The notes under the pieces were generated by a model, which searched no databases, had not been told where the DNA came from, and saw nothing but the letters and a program-made list of their open reading frames with translations. Position numbers and translations under genes: made by a program. Of a stretch of DNA of 64,000 nt, positions 33,090 through 41,645 are shown one piece after another (within the stretch, counting starts at the first letter, position 1; each line of letters starts with the position of its first letter). Origin of the DNA: Granulicella sp. S156 (GTDB taxonomy: Bacteria; Acidobacteriota; Terriglobia; Terriglobales; Acidobacteriaceae); NCBI RefSeq assembly GCF_009766105.1, contig NZ_LMUH01000007.1:56790-120789 (forward strand), written 5' to 3'.

Positions 33090-34487
33090 ATGCCAGAATG
33101 CAAGCGCAGACCAAACCAATTTTTCTCGAATGTTTGTCTTTTCCTATCCTGTCTTTTCGTAATGACCCTTTCAGCCGCAGCGCAAAATCTATCTGCAGGG
33201 CGCCCCACGAACGTACCGGCTGAATATGTGGTAACGCCGTTCGGCTATATGCATCCTTCGTGTCTGGTACACCTGCGCGAAGGAGAAAGCGTCGGGAAAA
33301 ATACAGTTCATCATGCCGACGGCACAGTGGAGAATGTCGCAGCCTGCCAGTATCCGCGTTATAAGGCGAACGGAGACGTTATGGCGCAGCCCGCAACGTC
33401 AAAATCGACCGAGACCGAGACCGCAACACCGCCACCGCCCACAATTAGCTGGGACTGGGTGGAGGACGTCACTGACTTTTATTCAAGTAACCTTGGCAAA
33501 CAATCCAGCACCTGGGTTGTGCCGGCAGACCCCACCAGCCACGACGGCCAGACCGATTACTTCTTCCCAGGCATCGGCAATATCATGCAGCCCGTGCTGG
33601 GGTGGGGCGCTGACTATGCGACCGGATGGGGCATAGCCAGCTGGGTATGCTGCAGTCCTGCGGCGGAGAGCGCGGCGATTCCAGTCAACGCCGGCGACCT
33701 GATCTCAGGAACCACAACCCAAACCTGCAGCAATGGGAGCGCTTCCTGTGGCACCTGGATCGTCTCGACAACCGACGTGACAACCGGCCAGACCACGACC
33801 CTGGGCGCCGAGCCAACCCAGGGAGATCAGAATGAAGCGATTGGCGGTGTACTCGAGGTGTATAGCATCGCCCAATGTAGCGATTATCCCGCGAACGGTG
33901 AAATCGTCTACGACTCTACGTTTTATGACTATAACGGCAACTTCGTACCCAATCTGACCTGGACCGGCAGCGCAAGCACTACCGATTCACCCCAGTGCAA
34001 CTATTCTGCGTCGGCACCGACGCAGTCGCAAATTGTACTTACCTTCGGCACCGTTGCGAACCTGAACGGCACACACACCTTGACCCCACAGAACTCCACT
34101 GGATCGCGCCTGGATGATTGGCAGTCCGGAACCGGCAACGGGAATCAGATTGATATCTACGGGGCGAATAACACGGGGGCACAGAGTTGGGTGTTCGGCA
34201 ACTCGGGTGTTTCGCCTTCCGGGTTCTACAACATCGCGGTCTCCTATGGAGCGTATTGCTTGACGGCTTCCGGCTCTAGCAGCGGCTCCCTGGTCCAGCT
34301 CGATGCCTGCAACGGGGCCTCCTCACAGGCGTGGCAAGCGGTGCCTGCAGGTAGCGGATACGTACTTCATCCTGCCAACAACACCTCTCTCTGCCTGGAC
34401 GTGCAGGGCGATGGAACTGCCAATGGAACGCTGGTGGACGCCTATACCTGCAACGGCGGCAACAACGAGAACTGGGTGCTCAACTAA
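33090..34487 (+). CDS. Secreted protein with eqolisin-like core and ricin-type lectin
   Basis: 465 residues; ATG 33090 lies nine bases after GGAGAG. Signal peptide LFLSCLFVMTLSAAAQ. An N-terminal segment (GYMHPSCLVHLREGESV...HHADGTVENVAACQYPRY) leads to a Thr/Pro linker and a beta-rich central domain (about 120-315), then a ricin-B/CBM13-like domain. I do not firmly recognise the central domain. Its run of motifs, STWVVPADPT, FFPGIGNIMQPVLGWG (Q167), WGIASWVCC, VNAGDLISG and GGVLEVYSI (E256), parallels the order TVP, WVGIDG-ILQTG, W-E-W-P, GD-I and EWIVE of G1 glutamic peptidases, whose dyad is Gln and Glu. A glutamic acid-peptidase role is therefore possible but unproven. It sits directly behind the S53 acid protease. 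Confidence 0.65.
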   Translation: MPECKRRPNQFFSNVCLFLSCLFVMTLSAAAQNLSAGRPTNVPAEYVVTPFGYMHPSCLVHLREGESVGKNTVHHADGTVENVAACQYPRYKANGDVMAQPATSKSTETETATPPPPTISWDWVEDVTDFYSSNLGKQSSTWVVPADPTSHDGQTDYFFPGIGNIMQPVLGWGADYATGWGIASWVCCSPAAESAAIPVNAGDLISGTTTQTCSNGSASCGTWIVSTTDVTTGQTTTLGAEPTQGDQNEAIGGVLEVYSIAQCSDYPANGEIVYDSTFYDYNGNFVPNLTWTGSASTTDSPQCNYSASAPTQSQIVLTFGTVANLNGTHTLTPQNSTGSRLDDWQSGTGNGNQIDIYGANNTGAQSWVFGNSGVSPSGFYNIAVSYGAYCLTASGSSSGSLVQLDACNGASSQAWQAVPAGSGYVLHPANNTSLCLDVQGDGTANGTLVDAYTCNGGNNENWVLN

Positions 34488-34515
34488 ACGGCTTATCCAT
34501 TCGATTTTGCCAACC

Positions 34516-34545
34516 GAAATCCCCCGGTTTTTACCGGGGGATTTC
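34516..34545 (+). terminator. Hairpin between lectin-protein gene and second GH76 gene
   Basis: GAAATCCCCCGG, loop TTTTTA, CCGGGGGATTTC: a perfect 12-bp stem ending ten bases before the AAGGAGA of the next gene. It could end the upstream transcript or stabilise and partially attenuate a polycistronic message. Confidence 0.65.
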
Positions 34546-34564
34546 AATCTACAAGGAGAGCTTT

Positions 34565-35881
34565 ATGCTTCGGCCCAATTTCCAAACGCTCAATCAGTTC
34601 TTTCATCGGACTACCTTAGGAGCAGCGCTTCTGCTCGCCATCTCACTTCCGGGCCTGACAGCCTTCGCGCAAACGGCCTGTTACACACCTTGGAGTGCCA
34701 CTACGGTGTATACAGGCGGACAGACGGCCAGCGAAAATAATCAGAATTACACCGCAGATTACTGGACGCAGAATCAGGACCCCTCCTCCAACAGCGGCGC
34801 AGTTGGAACTGGCGAGCCCTGGATTCCAGACGGAAGTTGTGGTGGTGCTGCTGCTTCTCCCTATGCGCAAGAGGCAGCCGAAGGAGTTACTACACTCCAG
34901 CAGTGGTATGTGCAGAGTAGCGGCCTCTATCAGTCCCCTACTGGATGGTGGAATGCCGCGAACGCGATCACTCTCTTAGTGAATTACTCCAGGGTCACCG
35001 GTACGACGCAGTATCTCTCCGCAGTTGCAAACACGTATGCGAATGCGAATGCGGCGAACGGCAGCCAGAACTTTATCACCAGCGCAAACGATGACGAAGG
35101 CTGGTGGGCTTTGGCCTGGGTCGATGCCTACGATCTGACACAAAACCAGAACTATCTGAATACCGCTGAAACCATATTCTCCGACTTAACCACGCAGTGG
35201 GATACGACCACGTGCGGTGGAGGCGTTTGGTGGAGCAAGAATCTCACGACGTCGGCCTACAAGAACGCGGTTACGAATGAGATCTTCCTAAAGCTTGCCG
35301 CATCGCTTGCCAACCGCGTCTCCGATCCCACAGCGAAGGCGCAATATCTAAGCTGGGCCAATCAGGAATGGCAATGGTTCCAGAGCTCCGGCATGATCAA
35401 TTCGCAGAATCTGATCAACGATGGACTGAATGCCACCAATCCAAACGCCTGCACGAACAATGGCCAGACAACCTGGACCTACAACCAGGGAGTGATACTG
35501 GGCGGCCTGGTTGAGCTTAATAAAGCCAATCAGAATAGTTCTCTGATAACAACGGCGCAGACGATTGCCAGTGCGACCATGACGAACCTTGTGACTTCCA
35601 ACGGAATCCTGCAGGAACCTTCGATCTCCGGACCAGATCAGCCGCAGTTCAAAGGTATCTTCATGCGCAATCTCATGGAGCTCGATGAGGCATCTCCTCA
35701 GTCGCAGTATCAAACATTCGTCGATAACAACGTGAACAGCATTTGGCAGAGTGATCAGGGATCGAATTACGAGTTTGGCGTCTACTGGCAAGGTCCCTTC
35801 GATTCAGGGGATGCGACACGTCAGACCTCGGCGCTAGACGCCTTCGTTGCTGCCATAGAGATGGAGGGCAATTCGCAGTAG
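34565..35881 (+). CDS. GH76 alpha-1,6-mannanase with N-terminal chitin-binding (CBM5/12) module
   Basis: 438 residues with a strong AAGGAGA site. Signal peptide LLLAISLPGLTAFAQ. Residues about 38-92 form a CBM5/12-type module (CYTPWSATTVYTGGQTASENNQNYTADYWTQNQDPSSNSG...PWIPDGSCG) with the aromatic pattern of chitin-binding domains. GH76 domain follows: GWWNAANAITLLVNYS, NDDEGWWALAWVDAYD with the catalytic Asp pair D176-D177, GGGVWWSKNLTTSAYKNAVTNEIFLKLAASL, WTYNQGVILGGLVEL, and QFKGIFMRNLMEL. It has no ricin domain, unlike the preceding three genes. A mannanase that binds chitin fits fungal wall degradation (inference). Confidence 0.9.
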   Translation: MLRPNFQTLNQFFHRTTLGAALLLAISLPGLTAFAQTACYTPWSATTVYTGGQTASENNQNYTADYWTQNQDPSSNSGAVGTGEPWIPDGSCGGAAASPYAQEAAEGVTTLQQWYVQSSGLYQSPTGWWNAANAITLLVNYSRVTGTTQYLSAVANTYANANAANGSQNFITSANDDEGWWALAWVDAYDLTQNQNYLNTAETIFSDLTTQWDTTTCGGGVWWSKNLTTSAYKNAVTNEIFLKLAASLANRVSDPTAKAQYLSWANQEWQWFQSSGMINSQNLINDGLNATNPNACTNNGQTTWTYNQGVILGGLVELNKANQNSSLITTAQTIASATMTNLVTSNGILQEPSISGPDQPQFKGIFMRNLMELDEASPQSQYQTFVDNNVNSIWQSDQGSNYEFGVYWQGPFDSGDATRQTSALDAFVAAIEMEGNSQ

Positions 35882-36005
35882 ATTGCATCTCACGGACGAC
35901 ATACATAACAACTGTCAGAACCATGTGGTGGCCCAGACCTCATGGCGCAACGATGAAGTTCCTGTCGATTTAAGGGACTGGGTGTGAGCCATTGGATAAT
36001 TGGAC

Positions 36006-37952
36006 ATGGTGCGTTTCACTCCTCTTCCGCTCGTTCGATTCGCTGCCGTTTGTGCTCTCGCGGCACTCTTGCCACTGTGCAGTCACGCAGACGCTTTGGG
36101 GCAGGTCAATTCCGGCCGGATCACTCCTCGGCCTGCACAGGCCTTTCGCGGATGGGGCATGTCCCTGATGTGGGAGGCAAACGACCTCTACGGCGGCGGC
36201 CGCCAGGTGGCGAAGATCAAGGATCCGAAGATTCAGAGCCAGTATATGGACCTGCTCTTCGGAGACCCGGCAACGCGTCTCACACTTGGACTCACGATCG
36301 CCCGCTACAACATCGGGGGTGGCGACGATCCAACGCACACGCACATGCGGCCCGATGCTCAGATGGAAGGCTATCAATCCGGTCCAGACAAGCCTTTTGA
36401 CTGGAGTAGAGATGCGTCGCAGCGGCGCATGCTGGAGGAAGCCAAGAAGCGCGGGGCTAACATTTTTGAGGCTGCTTCTTATTCCCCGCCCTACTGGATG
36501 ACGCTCAGCGGCTGCACCTCCGGGAGCAAAGACACACATCAGGACAACCTGCGTCCCGATATGCGAGAAAGTTTCGTCAACTATCTGGCAACCGTCGTCA
36601 AGCACTTTCGAGATGCGGAAGGAATCCGCTTTGAAAGCCTGGAGCCATTCAACGAACCGGATGCCGACTGGTGGAAAGCCGGAGAGAGTCAGGAGGGGTA
36701 CACCGTACCGGTGGCGACCCAGAGTGCAATCCTTCCGATGCTGGCGAACGTCCTTAAGGGCGACGGTTTAAGCACCATGGTTGCCGGCGTCGATGCGAAC
36801 AACATCCCGGCGGCGGTGAGCATTGGCAATCAGCTAAGCGCCGATGCGCTCTCCGCGACCGGGCGACTGAATACGCACGACTATCATTCATCCATCGGCG
36901 ATGTGGCAAAGCTCAAGGAGTACAGAGCTCTCGCCGAGAAGCTGCACAAACCGATCTGGATGAGCGAAGTCGGCTGCTGCTTTGGAGATCAAGGGGACAA
37001 GAGCGAGATGTGGGGAGCTCTGTTCATGGCGGATTCCATCCGCACGGATCTGCGCGATATGGGTGCGGAATCGTGGGTGCTCTGGCAGCCTGACTGGGGC
37101 GTGATCGCCTTCGATCCCAAAGGCGGGGAGCCGCATCTGCAGAAGCAATACTATGCACTCGCCCAGTACACCCGCTTCATTCGGCCAGGCTTTCAGATCA
37201 TCTCAGCCGGAGGAGCGTTCCATACCCTCGCTGCTTACTCGCGCTCGGCGAAGCGCCTCGTTCTTGTAACAACCAACTGGGAGACACCGGGGGAGAACGA
37301 CCTTGATCTCACGGCATTCGCTGGGCTCCAGTCCTCAGTAGCGGCCTACCGTACGACCGGAGACAATTCAGTCAGTCTGCGAGAGGAAAAGATCGCGATC
37401 TCCGCAACGGGACACATCCTTGACTCGCTTCCGGTTCGCTCCATCACTACTTATGTGATCGACGGTGTTACGCCCACCGCAAAGGCTCTGACGGGCACCC
37501 TCCAGGGCACTCATAAGGTTGTCTCACAAGCAGCCAGGCAATGCCTGAATATCACCACCAACTCCACGCGCGCGGGTGACGCCATCATTCCCTATTCCTG
37601 TGGCGCCTTCAATAACGAAGAGTTTAACTTTGTCGAGAAGGCTGGCGGGTTCTACTCGATTCAAACCGTCAACGGCGCAGAGAACCTGTGTCTGAACGTG
37701 TCCAACGGTGCGACATCGCCCGGAGACGGCAGGACGCGCGGAGGTCCGGGAAACCTGATTCAGTGGAGTTGCGGCAATGGCTCGTTGCCCGCAAACGATC
37801 TCTTTGAGATGATGCCCTCGGGCGAGGGCAGTTATCGAATTCGCGTAAAGAGCAGCGGCCTCTGCCTGGAAGACCCAGGAGCAGGAGGCACGATCCGCCA
37901 GAATCGCTGTGATGCTGCATCCGCGAACCAAATATTCAGCCTGATCGACTAA
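36006..37952 (+). CDS. GH30-family glycosidase with C-terminal ricin-type lectin
   Basis: 648 residues from ATG 36006; a TTG two codons earlier is the alternative and no strong ribosome binding site is seen. Signal peptide ends near SHADA. The catalytic domain resembles GH30 endo-beta-1,6-glucanase/galactanase enzymes: QAFRGWGMSLMWEAND, TIARYNIGGGDDPTH, EAASYSPPYWMT, SLEPFNEPDADWW with acid/base E217, HDYHSS, and PIWMSEVGCC with nucleophile E321. The beta-side domain continues to about 495, followed by a ricin-B-like domain (GTHKVVSQAARQCLNITTNSTRAGD...CLEDPGAGGTIRQNRCD) that is more divergent than the other three lectin domains. Substrate is either beta-1,6-glucan (fungal wall) or beta-1,6-galactan (plant); sequence alone does not decide. 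Confidence 0.85.
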   Translation: MVRFTPLPLVRFAAVCALAALLPLCSHADALGQVNSGRITPRPAQAFRGWGMSLMWEANDLYGGGRQVAKIKDPKIQSQYMDLLFGDPATRLTLGLTIARYNIGGGDDPTHTHMRPDAQMEGYQSGPDKPFDWSRDASQRRMLEEAKKRGANIFEAASYSPPYWMTLSGCTSGSKDTHQDNLRPDMRESFVNYLATVVKHFRDAEGIRFESLEPFNEPDADWWKAGESQEGYTVPVATQSAILPMLANVLKGDGLSTMVAGVDANNIPAAVSIGNQLSADALSATGRLNTHDYHSSIGDVAKLKEYRALAEKLHKPIWMSEVGCCFGDQGDKSEMWGALFMADSIRTDLRDMGAESWVLWQPDWGVIAFDPKGGEPHLQKQYYALAQYTRFIRPGFQIISAGGAFHTLAAYSRSAKRLVLVTTNWETPGENDLDLTAFAGLQSSVAAYRTTGDNSVSLREEKIAISATGHILDSLPVRSITTYVIDGVTPTAKALTGTLQGTHKVVSQAARQCLNITTNSTRAGDAIIPYSCGAFNNEEFNFVEKAGGFYSIQTVNGAENLCLNVSNGATSPGDGRTRGGPGNLIQWSCGNGSLPANDLFEMMPSGEGSYRIRVKSSGLCLEDPGAGGTIRQNRCDAASANQIFSLID

Positions 37953-37980
37953 TTCAGTGTGTTCAATAGCGGGATGTCAG

Positions 37981-38012
37981 GCGGGTGCCCCCTTCGTGAC
38001 GGCCTCATGTCA
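37981..38012. repeat. Partial copy of the CATGACG-family repeat
   Basis: GGTGCCCCCTTCGTGACGGCCTCATGTCATGCG is a degenerate half of the elements at 4145, 42944 and 48215. It lies in the 108-base gap before the hydrolase gene. Confidence 0.45.
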
Positions 38013-38060
38013 TGCGACAACTCGTTGCATTGACGTCAATACAGCGGTTAGTCTCGTTCC

Positions 38061-39191
38061 ATGCAACAATCCGCGCTGTACAGGGCATTGCTCTTCATTG
38101 CCGTGATGTTGATCGCGTCTTTTGGGAGCGCCCAGGGCACGAATGTAGGATTCATGGTGGTACAGATTCCTAATGGAACAGAGGCTGCTCTGACCGCAGG
38201 GATTTGGTATCCCACCGATGCAGAGCCGAGCGTTCATGCCTTGGGATTGTCCACACAAAATGTTGCCTTGGAGGCTCCGGTCAAGGGTCACAACCTTCCG
38301 CTCGTTGTCATCTCACACGGGGGTGGCGGTTCGTATGAAGGCCACTATGACACCGCACTTGCCTTAGCTCATGCCGGATTCGTAGCTGCGGCCATAAGCC
38401 ATGCTGGCGACACCTACGACGACCAAAGCAAAGTGCTGCAGCTTTGGCGACGCCCGGCCCAGCTCCGTCTCCTTGTGAGCTACATGCTGCAAAACTGGCC
38501 GCAGCATGAACGGCTGGACGCAAGCCGGATCGGCGGATTCGGGTTTTCTAATGGCGGCTTCACCATGCTGGTTGCAGCGGGTGGTATTCCTGATCTCAAC
38601 AAGATTGGCCCCTATTGCCAGGCCCAGCCCGGCCACGATCTCTGCCAGACGTTGAAGGAAGCAAAGGTTGATTCCTCTCATCTCGGCGATCTTGTTCCTT
38701 CTTCTGACGTATGGATCGCCGATCCGCGTATCAAATCCATAGTGATTGCTGCTCCAGCGTTTGCTTTCACGTTTACGAAGGATGGACTGAAAGGTATCCA
38801 CATTCCGATTCAGCTTTGGCGAGCAGCCAACGATCAGCACCAGCCGAACCCGTACTACGAGGAAACACTTCTCCGGCGTCTACCGCGACTGCCCGAATAC
38901 CACGTCGTTCCCGGTGCCGGCCATTATGATTTTCTCCCGCCCTGTAGCGCGAAATTGGCGGCGGTGAACCATCTCATCTGTGCCGATCCTGCCGGGTTCA
39001 ACCGGTCTGGGTTTCATGAGCAGTTCGATAGCGAGATTGTGCGGTTCTTTCAGACAACTCTGTCATTGCAGTCGAGAGATCAGTCGGCGGATGCCCCACA
39101 CCTGCCGCTGTGTTCACTATTGCTATCCAACAGTCAAGCCAAGGGTGATGACCGCGGCCTCAGGGATCTCATCGAAGCGGAGTTCTTCTGA
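38061..39191 (+). CDS. Secreted alpha/beta hydrolase (dienelactone hydrolase/PAF-acetylhydrolase-like)
   Basis: 376 residues. N-terminal hydrophobic signal (ALLFIAVMLIASFGSAQG). Alpha/beta-hydrolase marks: LPLVVISHGGGGSYEGHYDTALALAHAGFVAAAISHAGD (oxyanion region), nucleophile elbow GGFGFSNGGF with Ser, and a late His in VVPGAGHYDFL. This matches the group of periplasmic dienelactone-hydrolase-like esterases. Substrate unknown. Ribosome binding site is weak. Its last 69 bases overlap, tail to tail, with the convergent ABC permease gene. It follows the GH30 gene in the same direction by 108 bases but through a repeat fragment, so co-transcription is uncertain. Confidence 0.8.
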   Translation: MQQSALYRALLFIAVMLIASFGSAQGTNVGFMVVQIPNGTEAALTAGIWYPTDAEPSVHALGLSTQNVALEAPVKGHNLPLVVISHGGGGSYEGHYDTALALAHAGFVAAAISHAGDTYDDQSKVLQLWRRPAQLRLLVSYMLQNWPQHERLDASRIGGFGFSNGGFTMLVAAGGIPDLNKIGPYCQAQPGHDLCQTLKEAKVDSSHLGDLVPSSDVWIADPRIKSIVIAAPAFAFTFTKDGLKGIHIPIQLWRAANDQHQPNPYYEETLLRRLPRLPEYHVVPGAGHYDFLPPCSAKLAAVNHLICADPAGFNRSGFHEQFDSEIVRFFQTTLSLQSRDQSADAPHLPLCSLLLSNSQAKGDDRGLRDLIEAEFF

Positions 39192-40802
39192 AGCAGCGAG
39201 CGTTCGATTGAGCCACTCGAGGATGCCAGCGGCCAAGAGCAGGATGACAGACGTTACCAGTGTTTCAGTAGTGCTTGTGAGCATCAGCTGCTCCTTGCGA
39301 GTCACGGCATCGACCACTGGAATAGAGAGGACGACGCTGCCCCAAAACAGGAAGGGAATCTGTGCGGTGCCAGGCAGGTAGGAACAAGTGTAAGGGATAC
39401 TTCGATTTCCATAGAGACAGATGTCGGCGAGAAGGATGCCATATAGAGCGAGCAGAAGCACATGTTCGCAGCAGCTTCCCGCTGGCTCGACGAATAACCC
39501 GAAGACAGCCGAGACAATACAGACAGGAAGCACCGTGAGGGCGATCAGTGTGTAGCGGGAAGCATTCTGGTACGCGGGGGCGATACGAACCTGGTGAAGC
39601 CTGAAGACCCAATTTGCCTGGAGCAGAACAGGGAAAGAAAAGCCCACACGAAGACCGAGTACGACCACGGTCATCATCACGATGGTTGAATCCAGGTACT
39701 GCAAACTGATGTGCGAATTCAGGGGCGCGCGACTGCTCATGTCGAACACGACGAAGAGAATTGCCGAGCCAATACCTATATAAAACGCTAAAAGAAGCTT
39801 TTGTTGCCGGTTCCGAAAGAGAGATCGGCCCGAAAAGAGCAGCAGCGGACCCAGCAGAGAACCGCCGAGCCATGGCAGACGCTTCGGGCTGAATCGTGTC
39901 TTGACCGTGTCGGCATTCGCCGCGATGCGGGACAGGAGGTTTGCGTATAGCGCTGCACTGCCTATTCCTGAGGCCGCTATTACTCCTGCGAGCAAGATCC
40001 ATCCGTGAATCGCCGCGGTGCTGGCCGATGAGGGTAGAGTGCCCTGCATTTGGAAGAACATGGCTGTGAAACAGTAAGGCGGAAACCAGGAGACGTGTGC
40101 AACCGCCGATTGCAGCGCGAGCTGCTCCGGTACCACCGCACCCGGCTCAAGAAAAAATGTGGCGAGCAGTGTGGCGAAGAGCAGTACCTGCAGCATCGCA
40201 GAAGCCCGCAGAAAAAGATTCCTGGGAAGCAGGAGTGCGGCAGCGCTCTGTATCGCCAGCACGCTGGCGAAGAGGAATATTGCCGCGAAAGCCTGCATTA
40301 GCCAATAGGCCAGGTAGCTCTGCAACGTGGCACGAAGGCCGGAGGGTGCCAGCACCACCGGCCATATGAGTCCCGAAGCACAATTCAACACGAACGCGGA
40401 GATCAGCACGATGGAGCAACTGGCGCCTGTTTTGGCGAGGCACAGCGTCGTGGGCTTGATCGGCAACGGCCCGAGCACGAAGACATCCTTCCGGTCGGGC
40501 AACAAGGCGTCCCAACCGAGCAGAGTGCATAGCCCGCTTATAAGCAGGGTCCCCGACAGCAGATGGTATTCCATCGTCCAACAAAATACCTGCTTGAGCT
40601 GCGACGCCATCTTTTCGCCGCCGAAACTGAAGCCGGCAAACATCATGATCAGACTGAACATTAGAATTACAGAGCTCAACTGTCCAAGCAGTTTCGTTAC
40701 GTCAGCCTTGGAGGACAGCGAGTCGAGTTCAAAGATCCGAAATGCGAACTGTCGATAGAGGACTCTCAGGCGAGAGGGCGTATGCTGCGAGGAGTTAGTC
40801 AT
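39123..40802 (-). CDS. ABC transporter permease, large
   Basis: 559 residues with about twelve membrane segments, beginning after a soluble N-terminus (SSVILMFSLIMMFAGFSF, YHLLSGTLLISGLCTLLGWDALL, ...). The middle soluble part is short (SRIAANADTVKTRFSPKRLPWLGG). It has no recognised substrate motif. It overlaps the ATPase gene stop by 8 bases (start 40802, ATPase stop 40795), so the pair is translationally coupled, and it is encoded with a PadR regulator across the divergent promoter. The 3' end overlaps the convergent hydrolase gene. Likely role: export of a small molecule or peptide, by analogy to PadR-controlled ABC exporters. Confidence 0.8.
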   Translation of the reverse strand: MTNSSQHTPSRLRVLYRQFAFRIFELDSLSSKADVTKLLGQLSSVILMFSLIMMFAGFSFGGEKMASQLKQVFCWTMEYHLLSGTLLISGLCTLLGWDALLPDRKDVFVLGPLPIKPTTLCLAKTGASCSIVLISAFVLNCASGLIWPVVLAPSGLRATLQSYLAYWLMQAFAAIFLFASVLAIQSAAALLLPRNLFLRASAMLQVLLFATLLATFFLEPGAVVPEQLALQSAVAHVSWFPPYCFTAMFFQMQGTLPSSASTAAIHGWILLAGVIAASGIGSAALYANLLSRIAANADTVKTRFSPKRLPWLGGSLLGPLLLFSGRSLFRNRQQKLLLAFYIGIGSAILFVVFDMSSRAPLNSHISLQYLDSTIVMMTVVVLGLRVGFSFPVLLQANWVFRLHQVRIAPAYQNASRYTLIALTVLPVCIVSAVFGLFVEPAGSCCEHVLLLALYGILLADICLYGNRSIPYTCSYLPGTAQIPFLFWGSVVLSIPVVDAVTRKEQLMLTSTTETLVTSVILLLAAGILEWLNRTLAASEELRFDEIPEAAVITLGLTVG

Positions 40803-41559
40803 GAATCAACTCCATGATCTGTTTTGCGATGAGGATGCTGTCCTGTTCGACCGCCAGCTGCGCAAAGATGCTTTCCAGATCGGGCAACTCCATCAGTGCG
40901 CGAAGCTGGCCGACAGAATCGTTTGCGATGAGCTTTCCCTTGTGCAAAATTACGACCCGCGCGCTCAGACGCTCGACGGTGTCCAGTTCGTGCGAGCTGA
41001 ACAGTACGACCTTTCCCGCGGCAGCTAACGCCTGTATCAGGTCACGCAAGATCAAAGCAGATTCCACATCGAGGCCAGAGAACGGCTCATCCAGTAGAAC
41101 CAGGTCGGGGTTGTGCAGGAGCGCAGCGATCAACAGCACCTTCTGCCGCATCCCTTTGGAATAACCGGAGATGGCCGCGTGACGGTCGCCGTGCAACGAG
41201 AAAAGTTGCAGAAGCCCGTCGATCCTCTGTGTATCCCGCCGAGTGTTGAGGCCTCGGAGCTGCGCGATCATCGTAAGAAACTCGGAGGCCGAGAGGTGTG
41301 TGTAGAGATGCGGCTCCTCCGGAACGTATCCGATACGCTGCTTGTAGGCGATCAGGTCTTTGTCGATGCGCTGACCCTGAAACAGGATCGCCCCGGAGGT
41401 CGGTTCCAGAAGTCCCGTGATCATCTTCATGGTGGTGGATTTCCCGGAACCGTTGGGGCCGAGATAGCCAGTGACCTCTCCGGCGGCGGCGGAGAAGCTG
41501 ATCCTATCTACTGCCGGAATGCCGTTATAGCGCTTTGAGACCTCCCGAAGTTCGAGCAT
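40795..41559 (-). CDS. ABC transporter ATP-binding protein
   Basis: 254 residues from ATG 41559; longer starts run back through the operator region. Complete ATPase: Walker A GPNGSGKS near residue 37, Q-loop in YKQRIGYVPEEPHLY, signature YSKGMRQKVLL (a variant of LSGGQ common in CcmA/Nod-type exporters), Walker B LVLLDEPFSGLD and the switch His in FSSHELD. The short C-terminus resembles drug/natriuretic-type exporters (CcmA family). Partner is the 559-residue permease directly downstream. Transcription probably starts at TTGACA 41610-41615 within the PadR operator region. Confidence 0.9.
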   Translation of the reverse strand: MLELREVSKRYNGIPAVDRISFSAAAGEVTGYLGPNGSGKSTTMKMITGLLEPTSGAILFQGQRIDKDLIAYKQRIGYVPEEPHLYTHLSASEFLTMIAQLRGLNTRRDTQRIDGLLQLFSLHGDRHAAISGYSKGMRQKVLLIAALLHNPDLVLLDEPFSGLDVESALILRDLIQALAAAGKVVLFSSHELDTVERLSARVVILHKGKLIANDSVGQLRALMELPDLESIFAQLAVEQDSILIAKQIMELIHD

Positions 41560-41576
41560 GATGTTTTCCCTTCCGT

Positions 41577-41638
41577 GGTTGCTACATATGTAGCAACCAA
41601 GAAAACTCTTGTCAAGAAGAAAGCTACATATGTAGAAT
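41577..41638. promoter_or_regulatory. Divergent promoters with two PadR palindromes
   Basis: A perfect 22-bp dyad centred on ACATATGT spans 41577-41598, and CTACATATGTAG repeats at 41624-41635. Centres are 42 bases apart, four helical turns. Plus strand: TTGTCA (41609-41614), 18 bases, TAGAAT (41633-41638). Minus strand: TTGACA (41610-41615), 17 bases, TACATA (41587-41592). Both -10 elements overlap a palindrome, so one PadR dimer pair could shut both directions. Confidence 0.7.
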
Positions 41639-41645
41639 CCAGTCT

